The notes under the pieces are model-generated. The model had not been told where the DNA came from and did not search any database. It worked only from the letters and a program-made list of their open reading frames with translations. A DNA stretch of 64,000 nt from Diphasiastrum complanatum (lineage: Eukaryota > Streptophyta > Lycopodiopsida > Lycopodiales > Lycopodiaceae), in assembly GCA_029204225.1 (NCBI GenBank), contig CM055100.1:4529737-4593736 (forward strand), read 5' to 3'. Both the position numbers and the translations under genes were made by a program. Numbering within the stretch: the first letter of the stretch is position 1; every line of letters starts with the position of its first letter. Positions 14,201-22,429 of the stretch are shown one piece after another.

Positions 14201-16705
14201 AAATTTTGCTTTAAACTCATTCAAAGAACATCATAAATGAGAAATAGGCATTGCCAAGGTGACTTGAGCGTAATTTCTCCTTTTGGACATCTACGACATG
14301 CTTAGAACGGTCAAAACAAGCTCAAGCTCATAGGAGGACAAACATGGTAATTCTGGACGTTAGATACACTATAGGCCAAAAGCTTGCCATATAATAATTA
14401 ATAGGCTGGGGAAACCTGATTTAACATAATGTGCGAATTGATAAATCTACCAAAAATAGGTTTTTCTCCCAAAAGGCACTCTCCTTTGGTCGATGTTAGT
14501 AAATGCCAACGAAACATGCCCCTTGGCCCATGCTAAAAGATTAAAGATATTATACTGCAAAGTGTGTTAATCTCCCAAATATAAGCATTTTAACATGAAC
14601 CAACAAGAAAAACCTAAAAAGCGACACAAACAAAGTTCTGCCTCCTAACTTCTTTCTCGCACAAATTTTGTGCAACATGGTGCAATACTGCATCTTCTCA
14701 CCATAGCATTCTTATTGTTGTTATTCAACATTCTTGGATGATGCGATTTGTTGGAAATGCACATTCATGTGGAGTCTCAGCCCATGATGCTACCATGTGG
14801 CACTCTTAGACCATCAAAGTAGTGAGATCCTTTTTGCAACATGCTAATTCTTTATGCTCGATAAAAATCTATTGCTACCACCACTCCACTTTATGAGGCA
14901 CACTAGCAATTGTATCTTATTGATGTTTAGTAACAAATTTTTCGCCCATTCAAAGTGGCGAAAAAAATTTGGTTTCCTTGAGATTGTTGTGTACATTACA
15001 CTAGCGACATATTGCTTTACACCCCACCAAGGCACACACCACACCAGGCATGAACTAGCTACTAGCAAAATTGCAATATGAATTTCATCCACTTTTCAAA
15101 TTTTTCCTTTTGCCCGATTTGGCCCCAAAAAGGGATCAAATTGGGCCAACAAGCACATTGGAGCTAATTCCCAAAAACGGTTGTCTCCTTATCCCTCAAA
15201 TTTTTCTACTTTTCCTACGTTTCAAAACCACTCCCTTCTCCTCATCCAAGCTGCAAGAGACCCATTCTCCTCTCCATCTTTTGGTGAGATTTTTAGTAGG
15301 TGGGTTCAGGGTCAGAGTTCATGGATTAAATAAAGATTGAAATAATACAACTACAAGCTTTTCTGTGAGCTAGATGAGGGCATCTGTTACTCGTAGTAGA
15401 TTGATTGATATTTTCACCTCATTCATCCAAAAAAATGTATGTAACAAGACCCCTACTACTTAAATTAACATGTCTGTGGATAAAAGCCTAAAACAAAACT
15501 CACGGAAAAAAGGAAAGAAAAATTTGAGTTTCAAAAGTTTGATTGCAATTATGGCTGCCAGAGAGTCTAGATTGTATTCCTGCAGAAACAAACACACGTG
15601 TTTTTCTGTGGCTAGGGCAGAGGATATGCGATGCGACGTCTAACTCCAATTACAGCTTGAAAAGTGATCGATAATGTGGATATTTACAGACCAAATACAA
15701 ATGCCTCCAGACCCCACGACTAAGATCAGTATTGACATCTGCAAGGAGATATTTCGGCTCAACAAAGGATATCAGCACACTTACTGCTTCATAGTTCAAA
15801 TGCAGGGTAAACTCTTGGGAAGAAAAATTACCCAGTTTAAGGACCCGTGACCTAAAGCATCAAGTCCCAAAACAGGGTAAATTCCCTGTTTCCGAGGTAA
15901 AACCTCGCAAATAAACAAGCTGAGAAAAAAATTTACAAATGATTTTATTGTTCATTCTCTGAAAGTTTACCACAGTGAACAAATATATCAAGACCAACCT
16001 TTTATGTTCCTTACAAAGACAAGATTTTGGATCGAGATAATGAAGTAGTTTGTGAGGTTTGTCCAAGGTGCTTCAAAAAGAGCTAGCCAAACTTTCCAAA
16101 GGCTCGAGGATTTTACTGCACTATAACTAGCTTGAGCCTAGTTAGCACCCATCTCATACTATTATCCACATCATGTATGTCATCTTGCTGCTTGACAATA
16201 GAGAAGAAGCATAAGCAAACTTGTTGAACAGAGTAAAAAGAAAATGTAGCAGATAGCAGGTAAATTTACAAGCTCCAGATCATCCCTGTTCTCACCAAAA
16301 GGCTGCATTTTTCTCTCCAAAACATTATCTTGTTCTCACCAGAAACTTTAAAAAAAAACTAACAAATTTCTCTCAAAAATATTATCTTTTTTCTCACCAA
16401 AGGTTCAATTTATCTTCTCACCAAAAGATGAAGATTCTCAAAAACACGAGCGAATCTAGCGCTGAAGAAGCTATGATATCATCATCTGATGGCTGTAATG
16501 ACTTCTTGATCCAGCCTGCTGATGGAAGTAGTCTCTGGAAAGTGAACCCCTTGTCCATTTTCAGATTCTGGTCTCGCCATACATGGCGTGCAAAGAACAC
16601 GTTGGCATTCACAGGCTGCTTCCTGAACACTGAGTACAAGGTCAGGAACAACGCTGCAAGCCCTATGTTGATGCCTGCTGAAACTGCTAAACCTAACAGA
16701 TTCAT
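2087..16705 (-). CDS. OSCA/CSC1-like hyperosmolality-gated Ca2+ channel family protein, 5' five exons (partial)
   Basis: This is the N-terminal part of a DUF221/TMEM63-type membrane protein, the plant OSCA/CSC1 family of mechanosensitive and osmosensitive cation channels. Five minus-strand exons join in phase: 16422-16705, 13631-13774, 13053-13116, 12688-12900 and 2087-2275, giving 298 codons. All introns are GT-AG. Residues 1-94 hold the first membrane helix ([18 protein letters not shown]) and the family's [13 protein letters not shown] and RLLPSAGWI motifs. Residues 95-164 hold two more helices with the hallmark LVPVNYT. Residues 165-298 are the start of the cytosolic domain (FTALVRAIP, then FGPKVDPIE and a charged coiled coil). 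Family members are usually about 700-800 aa, so the pore region is missing and should lie beyond position 1 or in undetected exons. Intron 4 is 10.4 kb and holds retrotransposons. The family call is firm; expression and intactness are unknown. Confidence 0.85.
2230..2840. repeat. Diverged tandem duplication of intron 4 end plus exon 5 start (~292-bp unit)
   Basis: Copy A is about 2230-2520 and copy B about 2521-2840. They share the block GTTCCTCCAATTGATGCTAA at an offset of 292 bp, then a common series of intronic words (CAAGCTA, TTTGTCTATCTTC, ATCATGTT, CTTTCACTTTGGAAAAA, CCCTACAAAAGCAAT, AATAAGAAAAA). Copy A contains the real acceptor and first codons of exon 5. Copy B keeps a similar AG plus the LEEL start, but the frame soon decays. 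Confidence 0.75.
3016..3468 (+). other. Unrecognised open frame, one internal stop
   Basis: The frame starting just after a TGA at 3013 is open for 111 codons to a TAG at 3349. It then stays open again to a TGA at about 3466. It lacks a convincing ATG. The product is acidic and polar ([49 protein letters not shown]). I cannot assign a family. It could be decayed retroelement gag or a chance open stretch inside OSCA intron 4. Confidence 0.25.
3564..4216 (+). repeat. Copia element 1, 5' LTR
   Basis: 653 bp, TGTGAAAAATTG...TTTTTCACA. It contains a TATA box (TATAAATA at 3848-3855), likely the promoter, with transcription start some 25-35 bp downstream. The upstream U3 has no obvious tandem repeats. 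A 14-bp palindrome with a CACGTG core lies at 4002-4015. Confidence 0.95.
3848..3855 (+). promoter_or_regulatory. TATA box of copia element 1 5' LTR
   Basis: TATAAATA in the context GCTGCTATAAATAGCC, about 285 bp into the LTR, where a U3/R boundary is expected. The same box recurs in the 3' LTR at 9056-9063 and, inverted, in both LTRs of element 2. Confidence 0.7.
4217..4229 (+). other. Primer-binding site of copia element 1
   Basis: TGGTATCAGAGCA directly follows the 5' LTR. It is complementary to the 3' end of plant initiator methionine tRNA, which primes minus-strand DNA synthesis. Confidence 0.9.
4826..8776 (+). CDS. Copia gag-pol polyprotein, element 1 (intact)
   Basis: One 1316-codon frame encodes all products of a Ty1/copia element in copia order. 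Gag spans about residues 1-260, with a CCHC knuckle C245-x2-C248-x4-H253-x4-C258. The aspartic protease active site is D306-S-G-A. The GAG-pre-integrase HHCC finger begins at H439. The integrase catalytic triad D503, D565 and E601 has the canonical D-x35-E spacing. Reverse transcriptase has Y992-V-D-D. RNase H has D1156, E1197 and D1234. No stop or frameshift interrupts it, so it could be active. The start is the ATG at 4826 ([10 protein letters not shown]), which relatives at 41013 and 61863 share. The stop TGA lies inside the first bases of the 3' LTR. It differs from the twin protein at three residues seen by eye (192 T/A, 760 K/Q, 990 I/L). Confidence 0.96.
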   Translation: MATNGGYMLESNDRLTSLNYSTWKVRMESLLEMNELMDIVVGVEERPLAPQEQLRYDKRAKKALHMIKMNVTNELIKEVGKCTSSSEAWEALKKVYESKSTSRVLTLRRQIFSCMQKKSENGHAFVLRVKALNDELACINDGINNEELVQVILNGLLDDHANLVQSYAIQKCLPSVGDLQEVLLAEEFRLQTRVGASSTSQGGEEEAMFSKGKFKGKGKSNWSKGQDQGEHSTFGKKKDRSKLKCFYCGVKGHFASDCFKKKRDQGEKQTNLTIDEGGDELLSNDAFVMSSCLLANHGDIDPWWIDSGATSHMTYHKEYFSSLMAFDGDRKVIYTANDGECAIKGIGTIPISLSTNRNIELKDVLLIPSITKNLLSVSQMLDKGFKVEFDGDACLIKKGCSIIAKGKRQGKLFKLDACVVANQVGCMANEQMSIQEVWHKRMGHLNYKALEVIAKKEVVRGLPKSLTCLNHVCEECALSKSHRLPYTRSISRSKMPFSLLHSDIHGVTTISNGGAKMYVTFIDDFSRFCWVYLLKSKDEVFDVFVKFKVAIETQFTTKIKCLRSDNGGEYISNKFKAFCDEHGIKREYTCPRTPQQNGVAERKNRTLCESAKAMRLNANLPKPFWSDALLCANFLCNRWPSVVLEGKTPFEALFGTKPNVKFLRTFGCICYFNITLDDRTKEDPSSRKGIFVGYSEVSKAYRIYVPSIKKVFTSRDVIFDESNIPKVVSSDDGVVATNVLDDNGVDDTLDVDVEEASSSKIPRRTPRHKVKPSRLTYDGKGKQVVDGSNYAFLTSFDVPSCVDEARQEEEWIQAMDLEFEALMKNNTWRLVELPKGKSAIGCKWIFKVKTNQDGSINKFKARLVAKGYAQEHGIDYEETFAPVAKMVSIRVIISLATLYGWDLWQLDISNAFLNGDLEEEVYMEQPESYVSHSKPNHVCFLQKSLYGLKQAPRSWYARLNSFLLSQNFTMSEYDHSLYFRISANDVTILIIYVDDIILSGGNKEDIEDIKKALKKEFEVHDLGLLSYILGIEVIRTSQITFISQEKYAISILNRFHMVDANPIDTPMESHVKLTIRGNERSFEDITLYRKLIGSLIYLTITRPDLSYCVGRLSQFMQDPSIEHWKLGKRILRYISGTKDFGIVYRGSSPNLFGFSDSDFAGDLMDRKSINAHAIFIGDGAISWMSKKQATISLSSSEAEYKALTSCTKEMVWIKRMIMELHLLDFSESPIIFCDNLSAQSLASNPVFHARSKHIEVAYHFVREQVLAKEIKLEHVPSKECVADIFTKALGKDLFFKHRTSLGVLSKSMLKLVEEGV
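8762..8771 (+). other. Polypurine tract of copia element 1
   Basis: GAAGAGGGAG directly abuts the 3' LTR and primes plus-strand synthesis. It is also translated, encoding the last Glu-Glu-Gly before the Val codon and the stop. Confidence 0.85.
8772..9424 (+). repeat. Copia element 1, 3' LTR
   Basis: 653 bp; I found no difference from the 5' LTR when reading them side by side. The gag-pol stop codon TGA is at its positions 3-5. It is followed by the TSD copy CATAG. Confidence 0.95.
9704..10024 (+). other. Gypsy PBS and decayed leader
   Basis: TGGTATCAAAGCC at 9705-9717 is a PBS after the inferred gypsy LTR. The following 300 bp carries a short frame from an ATG near 9824 ([16 protein letters not shown]) that soon hits stops. 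It may be the ruined start of gag. Most of gag, protease and reverse transcriptase is deleted before the integrase remnant. Confidence 0.4.
10025..11060 (+). pseudogene. Ty3/gypsy integrase remnant, frameshifted
   Basis: Frames at 10043-10387 and 10311-10715 overlap and together make a broken gypsy integrase. The first has [14 protein letters not shown] and CHKCQ (the second half of the HHCC finger), then [15 protein letters not shown] and [14 protein letters not shown]. After a frameshift near 10310 come [42 protein letters not shown] and [13 protein letters not shown]. Beyond 10716 a decayed tail shows YCGPFTI, VTYELE and HPVFHVN, typical of the C-terminal region in chromovirus-type elements. 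The usual S-D-R-D motif reads SDWDS. Several stops make it nonfunctional. It belongs with the LTR and PBS at 9425-9717. Confidence 0.8.
11061..12687. other. Intron 4 sequence without recognisable coding content
   Basis: Noncoding on both strands as far as I can tell. It holds the 76-bp tandem repeat at 12194-12336. Near 11967 is a short word, ACAAAACAATAGCGGAT, that recurs at about 26877, suggesting a shared old repeat. Confidence 0.35.
12194..12336. repeat. Two-copy 76-bp tandem repeat
   Basis: Both copies contain TGACATGTG, CACTCAT, CACT-GACCAAGTGT and GAGCAT-TGACA at an offset of 76 bp, with several substitutions. The unit also contains ACACGTGTCA or ACATGTGTC, an internal near-palindrome. 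Confidence 0.7.
12688..12900 (-). CDS. OSCA-like exon 4
   Basis: The acceptor TTCTTATCAG precedes GAATACAAGCAC on minus, in phase 0. The exon encodes [12 protein letters not shown], then [15 protein letters not shown], then [16 protein letters not shown]. This is the typical start of the cytosolic domain after the third helix in OSCA proteins (E-Y-K, F-T-x-L-V-R-x-I-P, x-F-F-x-x-F). It ends at EGKISAML before the GTATAA donor of the 10.4-kb intron. Confidence 0.85.
13053..13116 (-). CDS. OSCA-like exon 3 (short)
   Basis: This is a 64-bp exon after the acceptor TTTTTTACAG. Joined to exon 2 it reads [17 protein letters not shown] and continues CLLYL, matching the family pattern L-W-x-H plus a transmembrane helix. 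It ends in phase 0 at a GTATGC donor. It is too short to notice as an isolated reading frame; the phase match on both sides supports it. Confidence 0.8.
13631..13774 (-). CDS. OSCA-like exon 2
   Basis: The acceptor TTGTCTTGTGCAG precedes TATGCGGCTTTTTG on minus. The exon encodes [20 protein letters not shown], a membrane helix ending in the family hallmark PVNY, then a polar loop with YFTIANV. It ends at a consensus GTGAGT donor with two bases (CG) left over, which complete an Arg codon with exon 3. Intron 1 is 2.6 kb. Confidence 0.85.
13775..16421. other. OSCA intron 1
   Basis: 2.6 kb between OSCA exons 1 and 2. I see no coding similarity and no LTR signature. Several frames of 60-100 codons occur on both strands but have no recognisable content. 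Confidence 0.6.
16422..16705 (-). CDS. OSCA-like exon 1
   Basis: The start is the ATG at 16703-16705 ([11 protein letters not shown]), which matches the usual family N-terminus. An in-frame stop lies a short way upstream, and the only longer option would be a GTG seven codons earlier. The exon carries the first transmembrane helix and the motifs [13 protein letters not shown] and [10 protein letters not shown]. It ends after [10 protein letters not shown] plus two bases (TG) at a GTGAGA donor. The split codon TG|T gives Cys95 when joined to exon 2. Confidence 0.85.
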
Positions 16706-19211
16706 TGCCCAAGCTCCCAAGTCCACTCTTTTTCTTCAATTTCTGCAGATTCAAGTCATCAGCTTGCTCAACCGGCCATACACTTCATGAAGTTATTATG
16801 AACAGTTTTAAGAGAAAACTGATACACCTGTCATAGCTATGTGCTGGCAAAGCATATGAACTGTTCTAAGAGAAAAGTGATCTATCTGCAATTGTCAGAG
16901 CTACATATGCTGGTCAATCAATTGAGAGGAAAAAGAAAGACAAAAAAGGAGAGTAGAAAAAGTGGTGATGTTGGGAATACATATATATTTGAATAGAATG
17001 AAGTTGGGAAAAGATAATGTGAGGTGGCACAAGAATTCCACTCCCACGTGGCCATTTTTAAAGTCAAGTAGAGAGTGGCACATTGAGCCCTATGAGTAGT
17101 GACTGGCCATTTTTAAAGTCAAGTAGAGAGTGGCACATTGAGCCCTATGAGTAGTGACTGACCCAAATTTAGGAGACTAGGAGTGGACTTCATTCACAAT
17201 TGGGCAATAGAATAGAGAGCATAAGCCGCCTGAGGCTCGACAAAAGGCTGTTCTTTAAACTTGAGTCCAAACAAAGACAACCTTGAATGAAGGGCAAACC
17301 TCAAAGCCCCCAATCTTAAGGGCACATAGAAAGATGGTCTTCAAACTTGAGTCCAAGCAACAACAAGCTTGAGAGAAGCGCAAACCTCAAAATTAGTTCC
17401 CAAAGGTCAAACTTTGAACTAGTCAAAGCAAAATCAACTTGGGAGGAAAAACTTTAACTAAGAAGTGTCCAAGTGAAAAGGGCCTCCTCATATGCGCACA
17501 TGGGGACTTTGATGTGAGTGGGCAAACCCACAAGCCAAGCTATTATCCCCCATCTATGAATCGTTGGTTTAACTGATGGCTCAAATATTTCAAAGTCATG
17601 TCTTTACCTTGACTAGATTTCATAGCAATTTAGATTCATTTGGCAAGATAAAGTGCCTACTTAGGTATTTTCAATCAACTCACGTCTTGTTGAATCTTTA
17701 AGAATTACACTAAACTTGTATTGGAATAGGGTTGCACACCTCCCTACTCATATTCCATGAGGTGTACATATTTTGTGAATGAGTTCTTGGGCAAGAAAAT
17801 GAGGAAGGGGCTTAAACCTTCATGCCAATTAAGTTACCCAATTGTGAATTTGTTTGGTTATCATGAGGGTAGTCGATGGTCGTTATGGGGCAACAATGGA
17901 AATGTTGGACACTCAAATAGAGATCATGAGTACAAGTTCTTTGAAAGTATATCTCCTAAGAATCGCCATTGTTAGTAAAGGCTTGTTAGTTATGTCTTTG
18001 ATCATTTATTGATGAGGCCTACAAGAGAAACAAGAATAACCTTTAGCATCAATTGTTGCTCCACAATGGTAGTTGCAATTGACCGCCTCTTTTGCATGCA
18101 CCAAAGGCATGGCAATTCAGCAAGAGCATGAAAAAAGACACAAATAGAAAGTAGGTATAGTGCCAATGGGGGTCTCAACTTCAATTTTTAGTGAGAGACA
18201 TAGTAAAATCGAAGAAAATAAATGCACAAGATGATAGGCATAGGTCAATGGACATTCTTAAGCCCAGATCCTTCATAAAAATCCGTTTTCTAAAAAAAAA
18301 TTAGGACTCTCTTAAATTTGTTATGCTCATATATGCGCTACTATGTTCTTTACTTAGGTGATGTGGGTTTTGATCATTATGTGATCTACGAGACTCGTGT
18401 GGCATCTTCAGTGAATTTACCACCACTAGTATTCGACTTGGTATTAAACAAAGTTCATTGGTGGCTCTAAGACTCACCACCTATTGCACATAACACCTAT
18501 AGGATTTTGAGTTTCTCACACATTCCAATGATCATTTCATCAACTCATATATGTTTGCTATGTTTGTTGAGTTGCTTATGAGAGGCATGGAAACAAAATG
18601 AACATTTTGTTAATAAATAATTGCAATTTTTCCAAATATAACTTGTTGAGAAAAAAAAAAGTTTCATGCCTGCAATCAAGTTTTTAACAACACATGGAAC
18701 CATTCTTGTTGGCTATGCCTGAGCTAGTACATGAACATGTTCAGTGAATTTTTTCTAGGGTGTCTTAGCCATCCACAACTTACAAGAAGGGTCATGCTAC
18801 CAAAATGCCCATTCTCAGATGTTTACAACTCCAAATCCATAGACCATGCTCAATATCCCTGTTTTTTCACAAAATAAATCTTAGTTGTAAACTTTCCAGC
18901 TTTCTTGGACATCTTTTCATCACCCAAAATTACCTTTTGAATTATTCAGGCACATCGTTCCGTGGTTCTTGTTTTTTTTTCTTCCTCTAGTGAATTGATT
19001 TTGGTTTTGGTTTTGCCCTTTGAGACCAATTTATATGTCGTTGAACATTTCTGTTTCATTGATTTATAGGTCAAAGAATCGTTTTCATAAATATTTGGAT
19101 CCATCTTTCCTTGAACTTTGTCCAACTTTTGTGTATGAGTGACATGATCATTGATCTCGGGACCACTTTCATAATTCTTATTTGGGAGATTACTCCATCT
19201 GAAAACTTGGT
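16706..19211. other. Upstream of OSCA gene; no gene recognised
   Basis: The part next to 16706 should hold the OSCA promoter and 5' UTR, but I could not place a convincing TATA box. The stretch contains a perfect 55-bp tandem duplication at 17049-17160. It also has a degenerate direct repeat near 17246-17310 and 17335-17400 that shares AAACTTGAGTCCAA and GCAAACCTCAAA. The rest is AT-rich without recognisable coding. Confidence 0.4.
17049..17160. repeat. Perfect 55-bp tandem duplication
   Basis: The unit starting GGCCATTTTTAAAGTC and ending TGAGTAGTGACT occurs twice head to tail without a mismatch, so it is recent or recently homogenised. It lies just upstream of the OSCA gene. Confidence 0.9.
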
Positions 19212-20395
19212 TTATAACATTGTTTTGCCTATTTTTTTGTCATAAGTATAGTAGGTTTCACGTTTTTTTAACAATTGTTCATGGTGGCTTTGACGGAGAT
19301 TGATCAGAAGTTTGTTGTACTCAAAATCTAGTTGGATCCATACGGCATAGAATTTGCCATAAGTCGATTCAGCTCCCTCGTCACAAGATAAAACATGACC
19401 CATTGGTATGAGTTCATCTTCTATCGGATTAGGAATTGGATTAGCTATAATCCAAGCAATGCTCATCATATTCATACTATAGGTGATGGGAGTATCTAGA
19501 GTGCGCTCATTAGGAGATGAGATACTCACTTTCGATCTTTCATAATGCCAACAGATATAACCTGAAGTGCAATCAACAGGTATATCTTCAACCACTTCTC
19601 TTGGCCTCATGTTTGATTGATTTTCTAATGCAAATTTGCAAGTTTCACCTTTGGAAACCCCCAGTTCTTGTATATCTTAAGGAAATAAGATTCACCTTAG
19701 ATCCGCCATCTATAGTTGTTGTTTCCTCATAAAACAATTTATTCTTGATTGGAAAAGAAATATTATGCTGCTTACTTTCCCAAGTTGCCTCTCTATTGAG
19801 AATTTCATTAGATTTTTCAAATCTGGCACAATATAATGGCTCTCATTAAATCTTCGATTCTGTCTTGCCAAAACTTCTTTTGCTTGTGGAACAAGCTGTA
19901 AGAACTCCCCACAAGCAATATTTATCTTACTTGAAAGAATATTTGCAATCAATTTCATCTTAGGAATCTCTGGTTCAATCATCTAAAAAGGCTCCTCACT
20001 CCAATGCAATTGAGTATCAATAGTTGATCTCTGATGTGAGTTATGTAATGGATTCAAAAGATCTTCACCAATCAGTGTTTTCTATGTATTAAGAGAGGCG
20101 ATCCTTGTGGCTTACAAAGCCTCTTCCACTTGAAGATCTTTAGATATTTCTTCTTCTTTGAATCCAAATTTGGATAAATTCTTAGTAGATGGTTGACCAC
20201 TCAGGGATTCAATAGGTAATGAATTTGGAACAACTTCCTTGAGCTTTTAGCTCTTGTAACCGCCATCACTGGTGCAACTATCTAATTCATTCATGTTGCT
20301 CTCTTCATGGTTGTCTTCAACGCCTATCCAGATAGTCTAACAATTGAAAGAACAATCTAAGTAATCGTCAAAATTTGATGATTCGGTTCGATCCT
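19212..20395 (-). pseudogene. Unrecognised decayed coding region
   Basis: On minus, one long stretch reads as protein with scattered stops. It has an acidic part near 20390-20150 (FDDYLD, LPIESLSGQPSTKNLSKFGF). A block at 19982-19710 follows (MKLIANILSSKINIACGEFL, then QLVPQAKEVLARQNRRF and YIVPDLKNLMKFSIERQLGK). A block at 19610-19212 comes last (VEDIPVDCTSGYICWHYERS, GKFYAVWIQLDFEYNKLLI, then a basic tail). Between the last two blocks the reading suggests a protease-like D/N-L-I-S region, but it is broken. I suspect a retroelement polyprotein, though no diagnostic catalytic motif survives, so the family stays open. Confidence 0.4.
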
Positions 20396-20473
20396 TTCAA
20401 TATTCTTTTCTTTTCTTTGTTTGGATAGGACTTGGACATCTCTCAGGGTGTCGAGCTAAGTCGCTTTCGCAAC

Positions 20474-20517
20474 TTTATACACGCATGCATGCACACGCGC
20501 GCACGCACACACACATA
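20474..20517. repeat. (CA/CG)n microsatellite
   Basis: An alternating purine-pyrimidine run (ACACGCATGCATGCACACG, then CGCGCACGCACACACACAT). It lies at the boundary between the minus-strand decayed frame and the plus-strand copia gag. Confidence 0.85.
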
Positions 20518-20532
20518 TTTCTCATCCAACAA

Positions 20533-21412
20533 GATGGTGAGATCTGGTTGATCACCAAATTCAATGGTGATGACTTCTACATGTAGAAGTTCAAGATGAC
20601 GATGGTACTCATCGAGAAAGAACATTGGGAATACATAAATGGTTCGATAGCCAAACCAACCAAACTTGAAATGATGACCGCATGGCAAGCCAAAGATGGC
20701 AAAGCATTAGCCATTGTATCCTTCAATCTTGAATATTCACATATAGCTCATGTAGCTAATTGTTCCACTTCCAAAAAAACATGGGATATATTAACTGGTT
20801 TGTACGAAATGATAGATGTATCGACTCGTCTCTTTCTGAAAAAGAAGTTCCTATCTCTCAAGATGAGTGAAGGGACCTAAGTCACTAATTTTCTGAACAA
20901 ATTCGAACAGTTGCTTAACCAGCTAGTTGCAGTAGGTTCGCTAGTGTTAGACAAAGATGCTAACATGTCTCTTCTATCCAATCTTCCTCCTTACGACAAT
21001 TTAGTATTGCTTTTGAGCAATACGCCTGAGCTGTCTCTATAGAAGTTGACATCAAGTTTATTGTAGGAAGAAGCAAGAAGGAAAAGCTTATCGACATCGA
21101 ATACGAAGACAATTGTCCTCTATTTGACTAAGCAACAGTCCCAGAAGAAGAAGACCTCAAAGGACAGGAAGATCAAAGCTGAGTGGAGTGATTCAAACCA
21201 ACATCAACAACACGATTGACAACAACAAAAGTCGAAGGCCAAGCTCTTCTGCAAATACTACAAAAGAACCAAGCATGACATCAAGGACTGTCAAGTTCTC
21301 ATCTTACTACCACAATAAGACTACACCCTCACCAGAACGACAACTAGTAGACCTAACAACAAGTCACTGAACATCCCAAATGATTACTTTGTCTCAAATG
21401 TAGGAAATGCAT
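20533..21412 (+). pseudogene. Copia gag remnant
   Basis: The plus-strand reading begins LITKFNGDDFYM, continues KFKMTMVLIEKEHWEYINGS and CSTSKKTWDILTGLYE, then VTNFLNKFEQLLNQL and MSLLSNLPPYDNLVLLLSN. It ends with a degenerate knuckle, CKYYKRTKHDIKDC. This is the UBN2-type gag of copia elements. Stops (for example after KMSEGT at 20878-20880) and frameshifts break it. Its closest relative here is the plus-strand piece at 42607-43420. No LTR is attached; element 4 (pol at 27115 onward) could be its other half, but that is inference. Confidence 0.75.
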
Positions 21413-21467
21413 AAACACATACAACTTCGACTCAAATCTAAACTCTCGTGACAAGGTAATATGCAAG

Positions 21468-21483
21468 CACACACACACACACA
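21468..21483. repeat. (AC)n microsatellite
   Basis: About eight AC units in a row, just after the copia gag remnant. Confidence 0.85.
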
Positions 21484-21777
21484 TGCAAACCAACACGAAT
21501 GATAAGACATCAAATATGTGACCCAGGCCTGTTCAAAAGTGGTATTCTCTCATACCAACACATGTGCCACTTGTAGATCCACTTCTACACCACTGGTCTC
21601 CAAATCAAATCTTGATCATGGCCCGCACCTATAACCAAGATGCCCTCATGTCCAAGCATATCAAATAGATGTTGTCATACATCATCCTAAGATCCCCCAC
21701 GATCCAATGAGCACTCCAAGTCTCATCCCTAATGCATCTTTCAAACAAAGCATTTCTCCAAGCCACTTTGTCCTAAC

Positions 21778-22429
21778 TGTGAAAATTGTCAACTAGTTTA
21801 GGTGGTTTCATTTGGCAAATTGGAGGCCAACAATAGATTTAAACTTAAAGATACATTTCTTAATTTGAATAAAACTTAAAAATAGTTTATTCACTATTTT
21901 TGGCAAGTATGTGAGTAGCTAATATTGGATTTGTACCTATTCCTATTGGTTGGTTGAGATTTATTGAAACTAGTCACTTATAAATAGGTTTTTTGGTAAG
22001 TACATGGAAACTACCAATTAGGCCAATAATTGGCAAGGGACCAAACGATATTATGGATATCATATTTAGTTGTACCTACATGGAGAAATAATGGATTTCA
22101 TCTCTCTACTTTTGGAGAGCCTTCTACTTCAATACTATTGTCTTCCTCTATGTCTCTTCTCGTGATATTGGTAATTCTAATGTGTAGAATGCAAATAATC
22201 TTGTTGTACTTAATTTCGTACATGTGAAGGATATTGTTCAAGTTGTTGTAGTATAGATCTAACTAGAAACTAATTGGATTTTAGTTTTCATAATGACTTA
22301 TGCATGATTTCTCATGAACTAGCATATTAGAAACAAGATTTCTAAATTGTTGATGAAATGAGATGTGCACCCAAATTAGCCAAAGATCAATAGGTTCATT
22401 TATGAAATTTATGAATCGGATTTTTCACA
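21778..22429 (+). repeat. Copia LTR, diverged relative of elements 1 and 2
   Basis: 652 bp from TGTGAAAATTGTCAACTAG to GGATTTTTCACA. Both ends match the element 1 LTR ends, and the length is almost the same, but the interior has diverged strongly. It is followed by TTGTATCAAAGCAG, a mutated PBS. It is the 5' LTR of a truncated plus-strand copia. Confidence 0.8.

Noticed and set aside
16706-16726. Longer OSCA exon 1 starting at a GTG (16726)
   Set aside because: The codon is GTG, an in-frame stop follows a few codons further up, and the ATG at 16705 fits the usual family N-terminus.
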